Program-made: the position numbers and the translations under genes | DNA from: Nocardiopsis alborubida | GTDB taxonomy: Bacteria; Actinomycetota; Actinomycetes; Streptosporangiales; Streptosporangiaceae | Direction: 5' to 3' | DNA: 64,000 nucleotides | NCBI RefSeq assembly: GCF_012396365.1 | Contig: NZ_JAAXPG010000036.1 | Location: 1-64,000 of the forward strand | Notes under the pieces: generated by a model | The model's input: the letters and a program-made list of their open reading frames with translations, nothing else | Told to the model about the DNA's origin: nothing | Databases searched by the model: none | Part shown: positions 8,690 to 17,992 of the stretch, in pieces | How the letters are laid out: each line of letters begins with the position of its first letter | How positions within the stretch are numbered: the stretch's first letter is position 1

Positions 8690-8722
8690 GCCAACGTGCC
8701 CTCCCCCGGCGCGGGGGAGGGC
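8682..8722 (+). terminator. Mutually exclusive hairpins overlapping repeat copy A
   Basis: GGGGGAGGGC (8682-8691) can pair with GCCCTCCCCC (8698-8707), and that same middle segment can instead pair with a second GGGGGAGGGC (8713-8722). Two perfect 10-bp stems therefore compete, a geometry seen in attenuators. It lies between the NlpC/P60 gene and a small membrane-protein gene. Confidence 0.55.
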
Positions 8723-8766
8723 ACGCGGGTACCGGTCGGCGGTGCGGCCCGCGTATTCTTCCGCCC

Positions 8767-8940
8767 ATGGGACGTCTCGTGTTCAGGATCGCGGCCGGGA
8801 TCGCGGTCGTCATCGCCTTCTTCTGGGTCCTGTCCGTGGTGGTCGGCCTCCTGGTCTGGCTCCTGATGGCCGCGCTGGTCGTGGGAACGGTCTGTCTCGG
8901 CGTCCGGATGCTCAGGGCGCAAAGCGGCCAGGACCGCTGA
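8767..8940 (+). CDS. Small membrane protein, unknown function
   Basis: The 57-residue product is nearly all hydrophobic from residue 5 to 47 (AAGIAVVIAFFWVLSVVVG, then LLVWLLMAALVVGTV), giving two closely spaced membrane spans, and ends in a short basic tail (RMLRAQSGQDR). I recognise no family. Codon use is typical of neighbouring genes. No strong ribosome-binding site precedes the ATG. The competing hairpins at 8682-8722 lie just upstream and could control it. Confidence 0.5.
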   Translation: MGRLVFRIAAGIAVVIAFFWVLSVVVGLLVWLLMAALVVGTVCLGVRMLRAQSGQDR

Positions 8941-9082
8941 CCGCGCGCCTTCTGCCGGGGGCGCGTCGCCGAACCCCGTGCGGCGCGTCCCCGCGCGTGT
9001 CCGGTCCGCTCGCGGCGGACCCGTTTCCTGACACATGGGCGAGGGCCTCCGCGGTGGAGCCGAGTGAGGGTATGGTTACTAT

Positions 9083-10783
9083 GTGTCACTGAATAAGCAC
9101 GTAGGGTCCCATGTTGACGGAGTGTCTCACCGTGGCCGGGTGGAACGCGTCCTCACCCGCGTCTTCCGCAACGACTGGAGTGCGCTGACACCGCCCGACA
9201 TCGGGCGCTGGACCCCCGACCTGCGGGTCAGCGTCGTCATCCCGGCGCGCGGCGGGCAGCGGCGCCTCGACCTCGCCCTGGCCTCCCTGGCCGCGCAGAC
9301 CTACCCCGAGGACCTGATGGAGGTCGTGGTCGTGGACGACCACTCCTCCCCGGCACTGCGGCTGCCCGACCTGCGCCCCGCGCACTGCCGCGTCCTGCCC
9401 GTCCCCGACGGCGGCTGGGGCGCCGGGTACGCCCGCGCCTACGGCGCCCACTCCAGCACCGGCGACGTCCTGCTGTGGATGGACGCCGACATGGTGGTGT
9501 GCCGGGAGTTCGTCGAGGCCCAGGCGCGCTGGCACCACGTCCACGCAGAGGCCGTCACGCTCGGCCGGGTCCGCTTCGCCGACACCGGGCCCCAGAGCCC
9601 CACCGACGTTCTGGCCCTGGCCCGCACCGACGCCCTGCACCGGACCCTGGACACCGGCCGACACCACGCCTGGGTCGAACGCGTCCTCACTGGGAGTGAC
9701 GGCCTGCGCGACGCCGACCACCTGGGCTTCCACGCCTACGTCGGCGCGGCGGCGGCCGTGCGCCGCAGCCTCTACGAGGCCGCCGGGGGAGTGGACCCCG
9801 ACCTCGACCTGGGCCAGGACACCGAGTTCGGCTACCGCCTCTGGCAGGCGGGCGCCGTCCTGCTGCCCGAACCCGCCGCCACCGGCTGGCACGTGGGCCG
9901 CGCGGGCACCGCGCGCACCCGGCTGCCCTCCGAACGCTTCCGCACCGAGGTCCTCGCCGAGTTCATGCCGCACCCGCACGCCTACCGCGAGCGGGTACCC
10001 GCCCACCGGCGCCGCATCCCGCTCGTGCACGCCGTGGTCAAGGTCTCCGGTGCTCCCTACGACCTGGTCCGCGGCTGCGTGGACCGGCTCCTGGACAGTG
10101 CCGAGACCGACCTGGCCCTCACTTTGGTCGCCGACTGGGAGGGCGCCGAGGAGGAAGGGGCCGTACGCGGAACGCGGCGGCTGCGGGCGGTGGACGGCCA
10201 GGCCCGGCGGGACGTCGGCGGACCCCACCTGGACCTGCGGTTGATCCAGGCCAACTACCTGCGAGAACCCCGGATCTCCTTCGCCACGTCCGCGCCCCGC
10301 ACCGGTTTCCCCTCACCGTTCCTGCTCCAGGTCCCCGTCTCCTGGGGTCTGGGCCAGGTGGCCCTGTCCCGGCTGCTGGCCAGCGCCGAACGCGCCCGCG
10401 CCGGACTCACCGAACTCTTCCCGGCCGCCTCGCCCACCCGCGACGCCGGGGTGCGGCTGTGGCGCACCCGCGCGCTGGCCCGGGCCCTGCGGGTGTGCGA
10501 GGAGGACGAGGACCTGGGCGACGTGGTCGCCGCGCTGCACGGCCGCTACCGGATCCACGCCGGGGAGGAGACGCTGACCGACCTGTCGCTGTACCGCTCG
10601 GTACCGCCGCCCCCGCGCACCGAACCCGAACCGGTGGAGGTGTCGGCCCCGCCTCCGCGGGCCGGGGCTGGGGAGCACGGGTCAGGGCGGGAGGGTGCCG
10701 GAGCAGGCGCCGCGCGGTCCGGCGGGTGGCTGCGCTCGGGATGGGAGCGGGCCCGCCAGCGGCTGCGCCGCGAGCGCGGTTGA
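9083..10783 (+). CDS. Family 2 glycosyltransferase
   Basis: The 566-residue protein has a GT-A fold in its first half: VSVVIPARGGQRRLDLALASL (nucleotide-binding strand), VVVVDDHSS, the metal-binding DAD in LLWMDADMVV, and AGGVDPDLDLGQDTEFGYRL, which resembles the acceptor/ED region of GT2 enzymes. The second half is less familiar and ends in a proline- and glycine-rich basic tail. No membrane spans are evident, so it is not a synthase of the cellulose/hyaluronan type; the sugar and acceptor are unknown. The GTG at 9083 has GAGGG 12 bases upstream; an internal GTG near 9140 is the alternative start. Confidence 0.82.
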   Translation: MSLNKHVGSHVDGVSHRGRVERVLTRVFRNDWSALTPPDIGRWTPDLRVSVVIPARGGQRRLDLALASLAAQTYPEDLMEVVVVDDHSSPALRLPDLRPAHCRVLPVPDGGWGAGYARAYGAHSSTGDVLLWMDADMVVCREFVEAQARWHHVHAEAVTLGRVRFADTGPQSPTDVLALARTDALHRTLDTGRHHAWVERVLTGSDGLRDADHLGFHAYVGAAAAVRRSLYEAAGGVDPDLDLGQDTEFGYRLWQAGAVLLPEPAATGWHVGRAGTARTRLPSERFRTEVLAEFMPHPHAYRERVPAHRRRIPLVHAVVKVSGAPYDLVRGCVDRLLDSAETDLALTLVADWEGAEEEGAVRGTRRLRAVDGQARRDVGGPHLDLRLIQANYLREPRISFATSAPRTGFPSPFLLQVPVSWGLGQVALSRLLASAERARAGLTELFPAASPTRDAGVRLWRTRALARALRVCEEDEDLGDVVAALHGRYRIHAGEETLTDLSLYRSVPPPPRTEPEPVEVSAPPPRAGAGEHGSGREGAGAGAARSGGWLRSGWERARQRLRRERG

Positions 10784-11097
10784 CCGCCTCCCGGGGTCCG
10801 ACCGCGACCGGGCAGATGGGGGAAGACATCGACCAGGAGAGCGGGCGGACCCCGCCGGACGCCCCGCATCCCGAGGATGACCGAGGGCGACACGGCCAGT
10901 ACTCAAGGTACCGGACGCCGTACGTGCCACGGGCACGCCGCCTGTGCGACGTGCCCGTGGCATCCGTTGCCCGTTGGTGCGGCGCGGCCCGGGGCCGCCC
11001 CGCGCGGCCGGTCGCGCCGGGCCACCGCCGCGCGGTCCCCGACCGGGAACCGGGCTCACCGCCTCGACGCCTCACCGCCGTGCGAGCGAGCGACCCC
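10784..11097. other. Convergent intergenic stretch, no gene seen
   Basis: The 314 bp between the glycosyltransferase and pstS hold one strong hairpin (10925-10962) and otherwise no open frame with gene-like composition. Both neighbours end here, so only termination signals are expected. Confidence 0.6.
10925..10962. terminator. Bidirectional hairpin between convergent genes
   Basis: TGCCACGGGCACG (10925-10937) and CGTGCCCGTGGCA (10950-10962) are perfect 13-bp arms with a 12-base loop. It lies between genes that both read towards it. Confidence 0.7.
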
Positions 11098-12243
11098 TCA
11101 GCTGACGGCGGAGATCGACTCCAGGAGCTGCTCGCGCAGGGCGTCGCTGACCGGAGCCGACCCGGTCTCCTCGGAGGCGGCCGACTGACCCTCCGGGCTC
11201 ACCACGTAGCGCAGGAAGGACTTGACCCGCTCGGCCTCGGCGTCGTCGGGGTAGTCCAGGCACACGACCTCGTAGCTGACCAGGACCAGCGGGTAGCTGC
11301 CCGCCTCGGTCGTGCCGTAGTTCAGGTCCAGTGCCAGGTCGTACTCGCTGGGGTTGTCCTCGCGCTGCGGGGACTCGGCGACCACCTGGGCGGCGGCCTC
11401 GGGGGAGATCTCCACGAACTCGCCGCCGACGCCGATGTCCACCGTGGACATGCCGTGCACGTGCGACATCTCCACGTAGCCGATGGACCCCTCGGCGCGC
11501 TCGACGGTGTCGGCGATACCGCTGTTGCCCTGCGCCGACTCGCGCGGGGTGAGCGGCCACTGCCCGCTCGGCTCGTGCGGCCAGGCGTCGGCCGCCGCGG
11601 CGCCGAGGTAGTTGGTGAAGTTCTCCGTGGTTCCCGAGTCGTCGGAGCGGTTGACCGGGGTGATCGCCATGTCCGGCAGGTCCGCGTCCGGGTTGTCCTC
11701 GGCGATCTCGGGGTCGTTCCAGCGCGTGATCTCCTGGTTGAAGATCTTGGCCAGCGTCTCCGGACGCAGGTTCAGCGAGTCCACGCCCTCCAGGTTGAAC
11801 ACCACCGCGATCGGGATCACGTAGGCGGGCAGGTTGACCACGTCCGAGCCGCCGCACCGCTCCCTGGCGTCGGCGTTCTCGTCCGGGTCCATCGCCGCGT
11901 CGGTCCCGGCGAAGGCCACCGCGCCGTCGATGAACTGGCTGCGCCCGCCGCCCGAACCGATCGAGTTGTAGTAGACGCGCGCGTCGTCGCAGGCCGACTG
12001 GTAACCGGCGATCCAGGTCGTCATCGCGTTCTCCTGGGCGCTGGAACCGGCTCCCGAGAGGCTGCCGGAGAAGCACTCCAGGCCCTCGGGAACCTCCGGC
12101 GCGGCGCTGTCCGGAACGGCCTGGTCGCTGCCGCAGGCGGTCACTGCCAGCAGCAGGCCGGCCAGCGCGGCCGACGCGGCCCCCCTGGAGGCTCCGCTGT
12201 GGCGGAGGACGCCGGTCTTGGTGCGCTTGTTGGACGGGAGCAC
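11098..12243 (-). CDS. pstS: Phosphate ABC transporter substrate-binding lipoprotein
   Basis: The 381-residue precursor has a lipoprotein signal ending LLLAVTAC, with the lipidated Cys followed by GSDQAVPDS. The mature part shows the PstS pattern: SGAGSSAQENAMTTW, YNSIGSGGGRSQF, AGTDAAMDPDE, PVNRSDDSGTTENFTNYL and SIGYVEM. It captures phosphate outside the membrane for PstCAB. No pstC, pstA or pstB gene is adjacent, which is unusual. The GTG at 12243 follows AAGGGG. One GTTCACC heptamer (12288-12294) resembles half a PHO box, but no tandem partner is visible. The gene diverges from treY. Confidence 0.92.
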   Translation of the reverse strand: MLPSNKRTKTGVLRHSGASRGAASAALAGLLLAVTACGSDQAVPDSAAPEVPEGLECFSGSLSGAGSSAQENAMTTWIAGYQSACDDARVYYNSIGSGGGRSQFIDGAVAFAGTDAAMDPDENADARERCGGSDVVNLPAYVIPIAVVFNLEGVDSLNLRPETLAKIFNQEITRWNDPEIAEDNPDADLPDMAITPVNRSDDSGTTENFTNYLGAAAADAWPHEPSGQWPLTPRESAQGNSGIADTVERAEGSIGYVEMSHVHGMSTVDIGVGGEFVEISPEAAAQVVAESPQREDNPSEYDLALDLNYGTTEAGSYPLVLVSYEVVCLDYPDDAEAERVKSFLRYVVSPEGQSAASEETGSAPVSDALREQLLESISAVS

Positions 12244-12338
12244 GACTGCTTCTATCCCCTTCGTCGGTGTCGGTGGTCCTGGTCTGCGTTCACCGCCGCG
12301 CGTCCCCGAACGGGAGCGTCGTCGCTGGTGATGGAGCA

Positions 12339-12364
12339 CCGCCGAAGAATTTAACCATCGGCGG
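12339..12364. promoter_or_regulatory. Inverted repeat with AT-rich loop between pstS and treY
   Basis: CCGCCGA (12339-12345) and TCGGCGG (12358-12364) flank AGAATTTAACCA, the only AT-rich spot between these divergent genes. It could be an operator or hold the pstS -10 region. The assignment is tentative. Confidence 0.35.
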
Positions 12365-12456
12365 ACCGCCATCCCCAAGGCGACCCCCTGTGGCACGGCG
12401 CTCACACGGACCGGCGTGCATGACACGCGGACGGTACGGGCACGGGTAGGTGCGTG

Positions 12457-14841
12457 ATGAGCACGCACGACACGTCCACCGCTCCGACGTCAACCTACCG
12501 CCTCCAACTGCGCCCCGGGTTCACCCTTGAGGACGCCGCGGACCTGCTCGACTACCTGGACCGCCTGGGAACCGGGGCGGTCTACCTGTCCCCCATACTC
12601 GCCGCGGCGCCGGGCTCCCAGCACGGCTACGACGTGGTCGACCCCACCCGGGTCTCGCCCGAACTGGGCGGGGACGCCGCCCGCGAGGCCCTGGCCGCCA
12701 AGGCGCACGAACTGGGCCTGGGCGTGGTCGCCGACATCGTCCCCAACCACCTGTCCGTGGTCCGCGCCGACGCCAACCGCTGGTGGTGGGACGTCCTCGC
12801 CCACGGGCGGGACTCGGTGTACGCGCGCTGCTTCGACATCGACTTCGACGCCGGGCCCCTGCTCATCCCCGTACTGGGCGACGACGGCGACGGCGGGCGG
12901 GCCGCCCTGGCCGACCTCGCCCTCGCCGACGGCTGCCTGGTCTACCACGACAAGCGCTACCCGCTCGCCCCCGGCACCCACGAGCCCGGCGACCCGGTCG
13001 ACCGGGTGCACGAGCGCCAGCACTACCGGCTGGTGTCCTGGCGGCGCGGCGACAGCGAACTCACCTACCGCCGGTTCTTCGACGTCAGCGAGCTGGCCGC
13101 CGTACGGGTGGAGGAACCCGGCGTCTTCGACGCCACCCACGCCGAGATCCTGCGCTGGGCCGAACTCGGCCAGCTCGACGGGCTGCGGGTGGACCACGTG
13201 GACGGGCTCACCGACCCCGGCGGTTACCTGCGCCGCCTCACCGAGCGCTTCGGCGGCTGGGTGGTGGTGGAGAAGGTCCTCGCCCCCGGCGAGAGCCTGC
13301 CCCAGTCCTGGCCGGTCGCCGGGACCACCGGGTACGACGCCCTGCGCGAGGTCTGCGGGGTGTTCGTCGACCCCTCCGGTGAGGCCGATCTCACCACCCT
13401 CGCCCTCGACCAGGGAGTGGAGGTGGACGTCGACGAGGCCGACCTGCGGGCCCGCCGCCACGCCGCCACCGAGCTGCTGCGCGCCGAGGTGCGGCGGATC
13501 GCCGCCCTGCTGCCGCCCCGCCCGGACCGGGGACGGGAGACCCCCTCCCCCGAGGCGGTGCGCCGCCGCGAGGAGGCCGTCGCCGAGCTGCTGTGCGCCT
13601 TCGACGTGTACCGCTCCTACCTGCCCGAGGGGGAGCGCGACTGGGCCCGGGCCGTGGAGACCGCCGCCGGGCGCCGCCCCGACCTGGCCCACGACCTGGA
13701 GGCCGTCGACCTGCGGGTGCGCCGCGACCCCCGGGGCGAGGCCGCGCGGCGCATCCAGCAGACCAGCGGGATGGTCGTGGCCATGGGCACCGAGAACACC
13801 GCCTTCTACCGCACCACCAGGTTCGTCGCCCTCAACGAGGTGGGCGGGGACCCCGCCGACTTCGCCGTCGCACCCCGGGAGTTCCACGACGGCGCGGCCC
13901 GCCGCGAGGCCGCCCGGCCGCACACCATGACCACCCTGTCCACGCACGACACCAAGCGCTCCGAGGACGTGCGCGCCCGACTGGCCGCCCTCACGGAGGT
14001 GGCCGAGCCCTTCGCCGAGGCCGTGCGCCGCTGGACCGGGCGGTGCGCCCTGCCCGAACCCGCACTCAACCTGCTGGGCTGGCAGACCCTGGTCGGCGCC
14101 TGGCCGATCGGGGAGGAGCGCCTGGCCGACTACCTGCTCAAGGCCGCCCGGGAGGCGCGGCTGGGCACCTCCTGGACCGGGCCGGACCCCGACTTCGAGG
14201 ACCGCGTCCGCTCCTGGCCCGCGCGGGTGCTGGACGACACGGTCCTGTGCGGCGAGGTGATCTCCGTGGTGGAGTCGGTGCGCGAGGCCGGGTGGAGCAA
14301 CTCCCTGGGCCAGAAGGCCGTGCAGCTGCTGGGCCCGGGCGTCCCGGACCTGTACCAGGGCACCGAGCTGTGGGACATGTCCCTGGTGGATCCCGACAAC
14401 CGCAGGCCCGTGGACCACCAGGCCCGCGCGGACCTGCTGACCCGGATCGAGGACGGGTGGCGCCCGCCGCTGGACGCCACCGGCGCGGCCAAGCTCCACC
14501 TGGTCCGCACGTGCCTGCGCGCGCGCCGCGAGCTGCGCCCCTCGGGGTACCTGCCGCTCACCGCCTCCGGTCCGGCCCGGGAGCACGCCCTGGCCTTCGC
14601 GCGGACCTCGGCCGGAGCCGACCGGCCCGACCTGGCGGTGATCGCCACCCGGCTGCCGATCGGGCTGGCCGACGCGGGGGGCTGGGCGGACACGGTCGTG
14701 GCGCTGCCCTCGGGGCCGGGAGCGTGGACCGAACGGCTCACGGGCCGGACCGTGGCGCCCGACAGCGCCGACGGGCTCACCCTGGCGCACCTGGCCGAGG
14801 TCCTCGACCGGTACCCGGTGGCGGTCCTGACCCGGGAGTGA
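12457..14841 (+). CDS. treY: Malto-oligosyltrehalose synthase
   Basis: About 794 residues, in the usual range for TreY. This GH13 enzyme turns the reducing-end alpha-1,4 link of maltodextrins into an alpha,alpha-1,1 link, giving maltooligosyl-trehalose. The N-terminus STYRLQLRPGFTLEDAADLL is the family signature. Other landmarks are DIVPNHLSVV, RRFFDVSELAAVRVE, GLRVDHVDGLTDP (nucleophile Asp), WVVVEKVLAPGE (acid/base Glu) and STHDTKRSEDVRARL. treZ lies 1.2 kb downstream on the same strand, so the two form the TreYZ route from glycogen to trehalose. GTG at 12454 is an alternative start one codon upstream. Confidence 0.95.
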   Translation: MSTHDTSTAPTSTYRLQLRPGFTLEDAADLLDYLDRLGTGAVYLSPILAAAPGSQHGYDVVDPTRVSPELGGDAAREALAAKAHELGLGVVADIVPNHLSVVRADANRWWWDVLAHGRDSVYARCFDIDFDAGPLLIPVLGDDGDGGRAALADLALADGCLVYHDKRYPLAPGTHEPGDPVDRVHERQHYRLVSWRRGDSELTYRRFFDVSELAAVRVEEPGVFDATHAEILRWAELGQLDGLRVDHVDGLTDPGGYLRRLTERFGGWVVVEKVLAPGESLPQSWPVAGTTGYDALREVCGVFVDPSGEADLTTLALDQGVEVDVDEADLRARRHAATELLRAEVRRIAALLPPRPDRGRETPSPEAVRRREEAVAELLCAFDVYRSYLPEGERDWARAVETAAGRRPDLAHDLEAVDLRVRRDPRGEAARRIQQTSGMVVAMGTENTAFYRTTRFVALNEVGGDPADFAVAPREFHDGAARREAARPHTMTTLSTHDTKRSEDVRARLAALTEVAEPFAEAVRRWTGRCALPEPALNLLGWQTLVGAWPIGEERLADYLLKAAREARLGTSWTGPDPDFEDRVRSWPARVLDDTVLCGEVISVVESVREAGWSNSLGQKAVQLLGPGVPDLYQGTELWDMSLVDPDNRRPVDHQARADLLTRIEDGWRPPLDATGAAKLHLVRTCLRARRELRPSGYLPLTASGPAREHALAFARTSAGADRPDLAVIATRLPIGLADAGGWADTVVALPSGPGAWTERLTGRTVAPDSADGLTLAHLAEVLDRYPVAVLTRE

Positions 14842-15085
14842 GGGGTGCCGTTCCGGGCAGCGGCGCACGACGGCGGTCGTCCCTGCCCAGGCTGGCGGGG
14901 GCGACCGCGGTCGGGGACCGGCGGGCGGTGCGGTGCCGCCGCAGGCAGGGGACCGCCGTCCACCGGGAGGACGGTCCGCGCCGCACAGCGGCACGGAGCG
15001 GCCGGAGGAGACCGGACCGGAGGGGCCGGGGCGTCGCGGCGCGGCGCCCCGACCTGGCCGGAGCGCGGGTAGGCTTGCCGCGATC

Positions 15086-15973
15086 ATGGCGCGCACGAAC
15101 ACCCCACACACCACCGGTCCCCGACTCCGCATGCCCGCGGCCGTCGCGGCGGCCCTGGCCTGCCCCTCCTGCGGACGCGGGCTCGACCAGGGCGAGCGCG
15201 GGCTCTCCTGCGGCGCCGGGCATAGCTTCAACGTGGCCCGGGAGGGGTACGCGAGCCTGCTCACCGGGGCCACGCCGCCGGGGACGGGTGACAGCCGGGA
15301 GATGGTCGCCGACCGCCTCCGGTTCCAGGAGGCGGGGCACCACGACCCGATCTCCGACGCGCTGGCCGCCGCCCTGGCCCGCGAGCTCACCGCGTCCGCG
15401 CCGCTGGTCGCCGACATCGGCGGCGGGACCGGACACCACCTGACCCGCGTGCTGGAGGCCCTGCCCGGTGCCGTGGGGCTGACCGCCGACGCCTCCAAGT
15501 TCGCCGCCCGCAAGGCGGCCAGGGCGCACGAGCGAGGCGGCGCCGTGACCGCCGACGCCTGGCGGGGCCTGCCGCTGCGCGACGGCTCCGCGGACGCCCT
15601 GCTCAACGTGTTCGCGCCGCGCAACGCCGCCGAGTTCCACCGCGTCCTGCACGCCGACGGGGTGCTGCTGGTCCTCGCCCCCGCCGCCGACCACCTCGCC
15701 GAACTGCGCGGGCCGCTGGGCCTGCTGGAGGTGGACCCGCGCAAGGACGAGCGCCTCGCCGACGCGCTGCACGGACACTTCGCCCCCGCCGGGACCGAGG
15801 ACCTGCGCTTCACCATGGACCTGGACCACGCCGACGCCGCGACCGTCGTCGGTATGGGGCCCAGCGCCCGCCACATCGACGCCGGGGACCTGCGGGCCCG
15901 CATCGCCGCCCTGCCCGAACCGACGGAAGTCACGGCGTCGGTGCGCCTGCACGCCTACCGCCCGCGCCGCTGA
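15086..15973 (+). CDS. RlmA-like 23S rRNA (guanine-N1) methyltransferase
   Basis: The 295-residue protein starts with a zinc-binding module, CPSC then C-GAGH (about residues 24-45), followed by the hallmark SFNVAREGYASLL. Next comes a Rossmann domain with the SAM motif VADIGGGTGHH and a TDASKFAARKAARAH segment. This order matches RlmA(I)/RlmA(II)/TlrB enzymes, which methylate G745 or G748 in helix 35 of 23S rRNA; the TlrB branch contributes to resistance to tylosin-type macrolides. Which guanine is targeted cannot be told here. It sits between treY and treZ and has no evident link to trehalose. Confidence 0.88.
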   Translation: MARTNTPHTTGPRLRMPAAVAAALACPSCGRGLDQGERGLSCGAGHSFNVAREGYASLLTGATPPGTGDSREMVADRLRFQEAGHHDPISDALAAALARELTASAPLVADIGGGTGHHLTRVLEALPGAVGLTADASKFAARKAARAHERGGAVTADAWRGLPLRDGSADALLNVFAPRNAAEFHRVLHADGVLLVLAPAADHLAELRGPLGLLEVDPRKDERLADALHGHFAPAGTEDLRFTMDLDHADAATVVGMGPSARHIDAGDLRARIAALPEPTEVTASVRLHAYRPRR

Positions 15974-16045
15974 GCGAAACGGGCGGGTCCGGGCAACACC
16001 GACAGCCGCGGGTGACGGACGCGGGAGCCGGGTAGACCACCCTCC

Positions 16046-17875
16046 GTGAGCGAAGCCCAGACGACCCCGACCACGTCCGACGCCCTCGCCGCCCCCGCCG
16101 TCCCGGGGGTCGGCGCCCGCGGCGACTTCGCCGTGTGGGCGCCCCACCGCGAACGCGTCCGCCTGCGCCTGTACGGCACCGCGGAGCACGGGAGCACGGG
16201 GGAGCGCGACGTCGCCATGCGGCTCGACGACGACGGCTGGTGGCGCGTCCGGGTCGCAGACGCCGGACCCGGCACCGAGTACGCCTACCTCCTGGACGAC
16301 GACCCCCAGCCCCTGCCCGACCCCCGCTCGCTCCACCAGCCCCACGGCGTCCACGGACCCAGCCGCGTCCACGACCACGCCGCCTTCGACTGGACCGACG
16401 CCGCCTGGACCGGACGCCCCCTCGCGGGCGCCGTCGTCTACGAACTCCACGTGGGCACCTTCACCCCCCAGGGCACCTTCGCCGCCGTCGCCGACCACCT
16501 CGACCACCTGGTCGGCCTCGGCGTCACCCACGTCGAACTCATGCCGGTCAACGCCTTCGACGGCACCCACGGCTGGGGCTACGACGGGGTCCTGTGGGCG
16601 GCCGTCCACGACCCCTACGGCGGTCCCGACGCCCTCAAGGCCCTCGTCGACGCCTGCCACCGCCGCGGCCTGGCCGTCCTGCTGGACGTGGTCTACAACC
16701 ACCTGGGACCCTCGGGCGCCTACATGCCCCGCTTCGGCCCCTACTTCTCCGGCGAGAACGCCTGGGGCCCCTCCCTCAACCTGGACGGGCCCGACTCCGA
16801 CCCGGTCCGCCGCACGGTCCTGGACAACGCCCTGGACTGGCTGCGCCACTACCACCTGGACGGACTGCGCCTGGACGCCGTGCACGCCCTGCGCGACGAC
16901 CGCGCCACCCCGCTGCTGGCCGAACTCGCCGAGGAGGTCGACGCCCTCGCCGCCGCCCTGGGCCGACCGCTGTCCCTCGTCGCCGAGTCCGACCGCAACG
17001 ACCCCCGCACCGTCCTGCCCCGCGAGGCGGGCGGCCTGGGCATGACGGCCCAGTGGTCCGACGACCTCCACCACGCCCTGCACGTCGCCCTCACCGGGGA
17101 GACCCACGGCTACTACGCCGACTTCGCCGACCCCGGGGCACTGCCCGCCGCGCTCACCCGCGTGTTCTGGCACGCGGGCACCCGGTCCAGCTTCCGCGGC
17201 CGCACCCACGGCGCTCCCGTGGACACCGCGCGCGTCCCCGGCAGCCGCTTCCTGGCCTACCTGAGCACGCACGACCAGATCGGCAACCGCGCGCGGGGCG
17301 ACCGCATGGGCGAACACCTGTCTCCGGGCCTGCTCGCCTGCGGCGCCGCGCTCGTGCTCTGCTCCCCCTACACCCCCATGATCTTCATGGGGGAGGAGTG
17401 GGCGGCCACCACGCCCTGGCCGTTCTTCGCCTCCTTCACCGACCCCGACCTGGTCAGGGGCGTGCGTGAGGGCCGCCGCCGCGAGTTCGCCGCCCTGGGG
17501 TGGGCCGAGGAGGAGATCCCCGACCCCATGGACCCGGCCACCCGCGACGGCGCGGTCCTGGACTGGTCCCAGCCCGGACGCGAACCGCACGGGCTGGTCC
17601 TGGACACCTACCGGGCGCTCATCGCCCTGCGGCGCGTGGAACCGGAGCTGGCCGACCCGCGCCTGGACCGCTTCGCGGTCGAGGTGAGCGGGGGCGGACG
17701 CCAGCTCGTCCTGGTCCGGGGAAGCCTGCGGGTGGTGTGCAACCTGGACGCCGACGGCGCCGGGGTGGAGTTGGACGCGGCCCCGCGCGAACTCCTGCTC
17801 GCCAACGGTGAGCCCAGGACCACGGGGACCACCGTCACCGTGCCGGGGGAGTGCTTCGCCGTCCTGCGGGTGTAG
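16046..17875 (+). CDS. treZ: Malto-oligosyltrehalose trehalohydrolase
   Basis: The 609-residue GH13 enzyme releases trehalose from the product of TreY. An N-terminal CBM48/early-set domain (about 20-105, GDFAVWAPHRERVRLRLYG) is followed by the barrel: VYELHVGTFTPQGTF, LMPVNAFDGTHGWGYDG, LLDVVYNHLGPSG, DGLRLDAVHAL (nucleophile), SLVAESDRND (acid/base) and LSTHDQIGNR. All core catalytic motifs are intact. The start is a GTG at 16046. Its separation from treY by a methyltransferase gene is the only odd point. Confidence 0.95.
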   Translation: MSEAQTTPTTSDALAAPAVPGVGARGDFAVWAPHRERVRLRLYGTAEHGSTGERDVAMRLDDDGWWRVRVADAGPGTEYAYLLDDDPQPLPDPRSLHQPHGVHGPSRVHDHAAFDWTDAAWTGRPLAGAVVYELHVGTFTPQGTFAAVADHLDHLVGLGVTHVELMPVNAFDGTHGWGYDGVLWAAVHDPYGGPDALKALVDACHRRGLAVLLDVVYNHLGPSGAYMPRFGPYFSGENAWGPSLNLDGPDSDPVRRTVLDNALDWLRHYHLDGLRLDAVHALRDDRATPLLAELAEEVDALAAALGRPLSLVAESDRNDPRTVLPREAGGLGMTAQWSDDLHHALHVALTGETHGYYADFADPGALPAALTRVFWHAGTRSSFRGRTHGAPVDTARVPGSRFLAYLSTHDQIGNRARGDRMGEHLSPGLLACGAALVLCSPYTPMIFMGEEWAATTPWPFFASFTDPDLVRGVREGRRREFAALGWAEEEIPDPMDPATRDGAVLDWSQPGREPHGLVLDTYRALIALRRVEPELADPRLDRFAVEVSGGGRQLVLVRGSLRVVCNLDADGAGVELDAAPRELLLANGEPRTTGTTVTVPGECFAVLRV

Positions 17876-17992
17876 CCGCCCGGGCGGGGGCGCGGTGGCG
17901 TGTTCTCGCGCGGCCCGCCCGGGAACGCCGGAACGTCACCGCGGCGCCCTACCCTCGGTACGGCCCGCGACCCCACGACGGAAAGGCCGCCC

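Noticed and set aside
12244..12456. PHO box for pstS
   Set aside because: Only one GTTCACC is present and it is on the opposite strand; PHO boxes need tandem units.
12490..17590. Very long open frames (over 900 codons) on the minus strand across treY and treZ
   Set aside because: They are antisense to well-conserved enzymes, have no ribosome-binding sites and read as Gly/Arg/Val-rich sequence typical of shadow frames in high-GC DNA.
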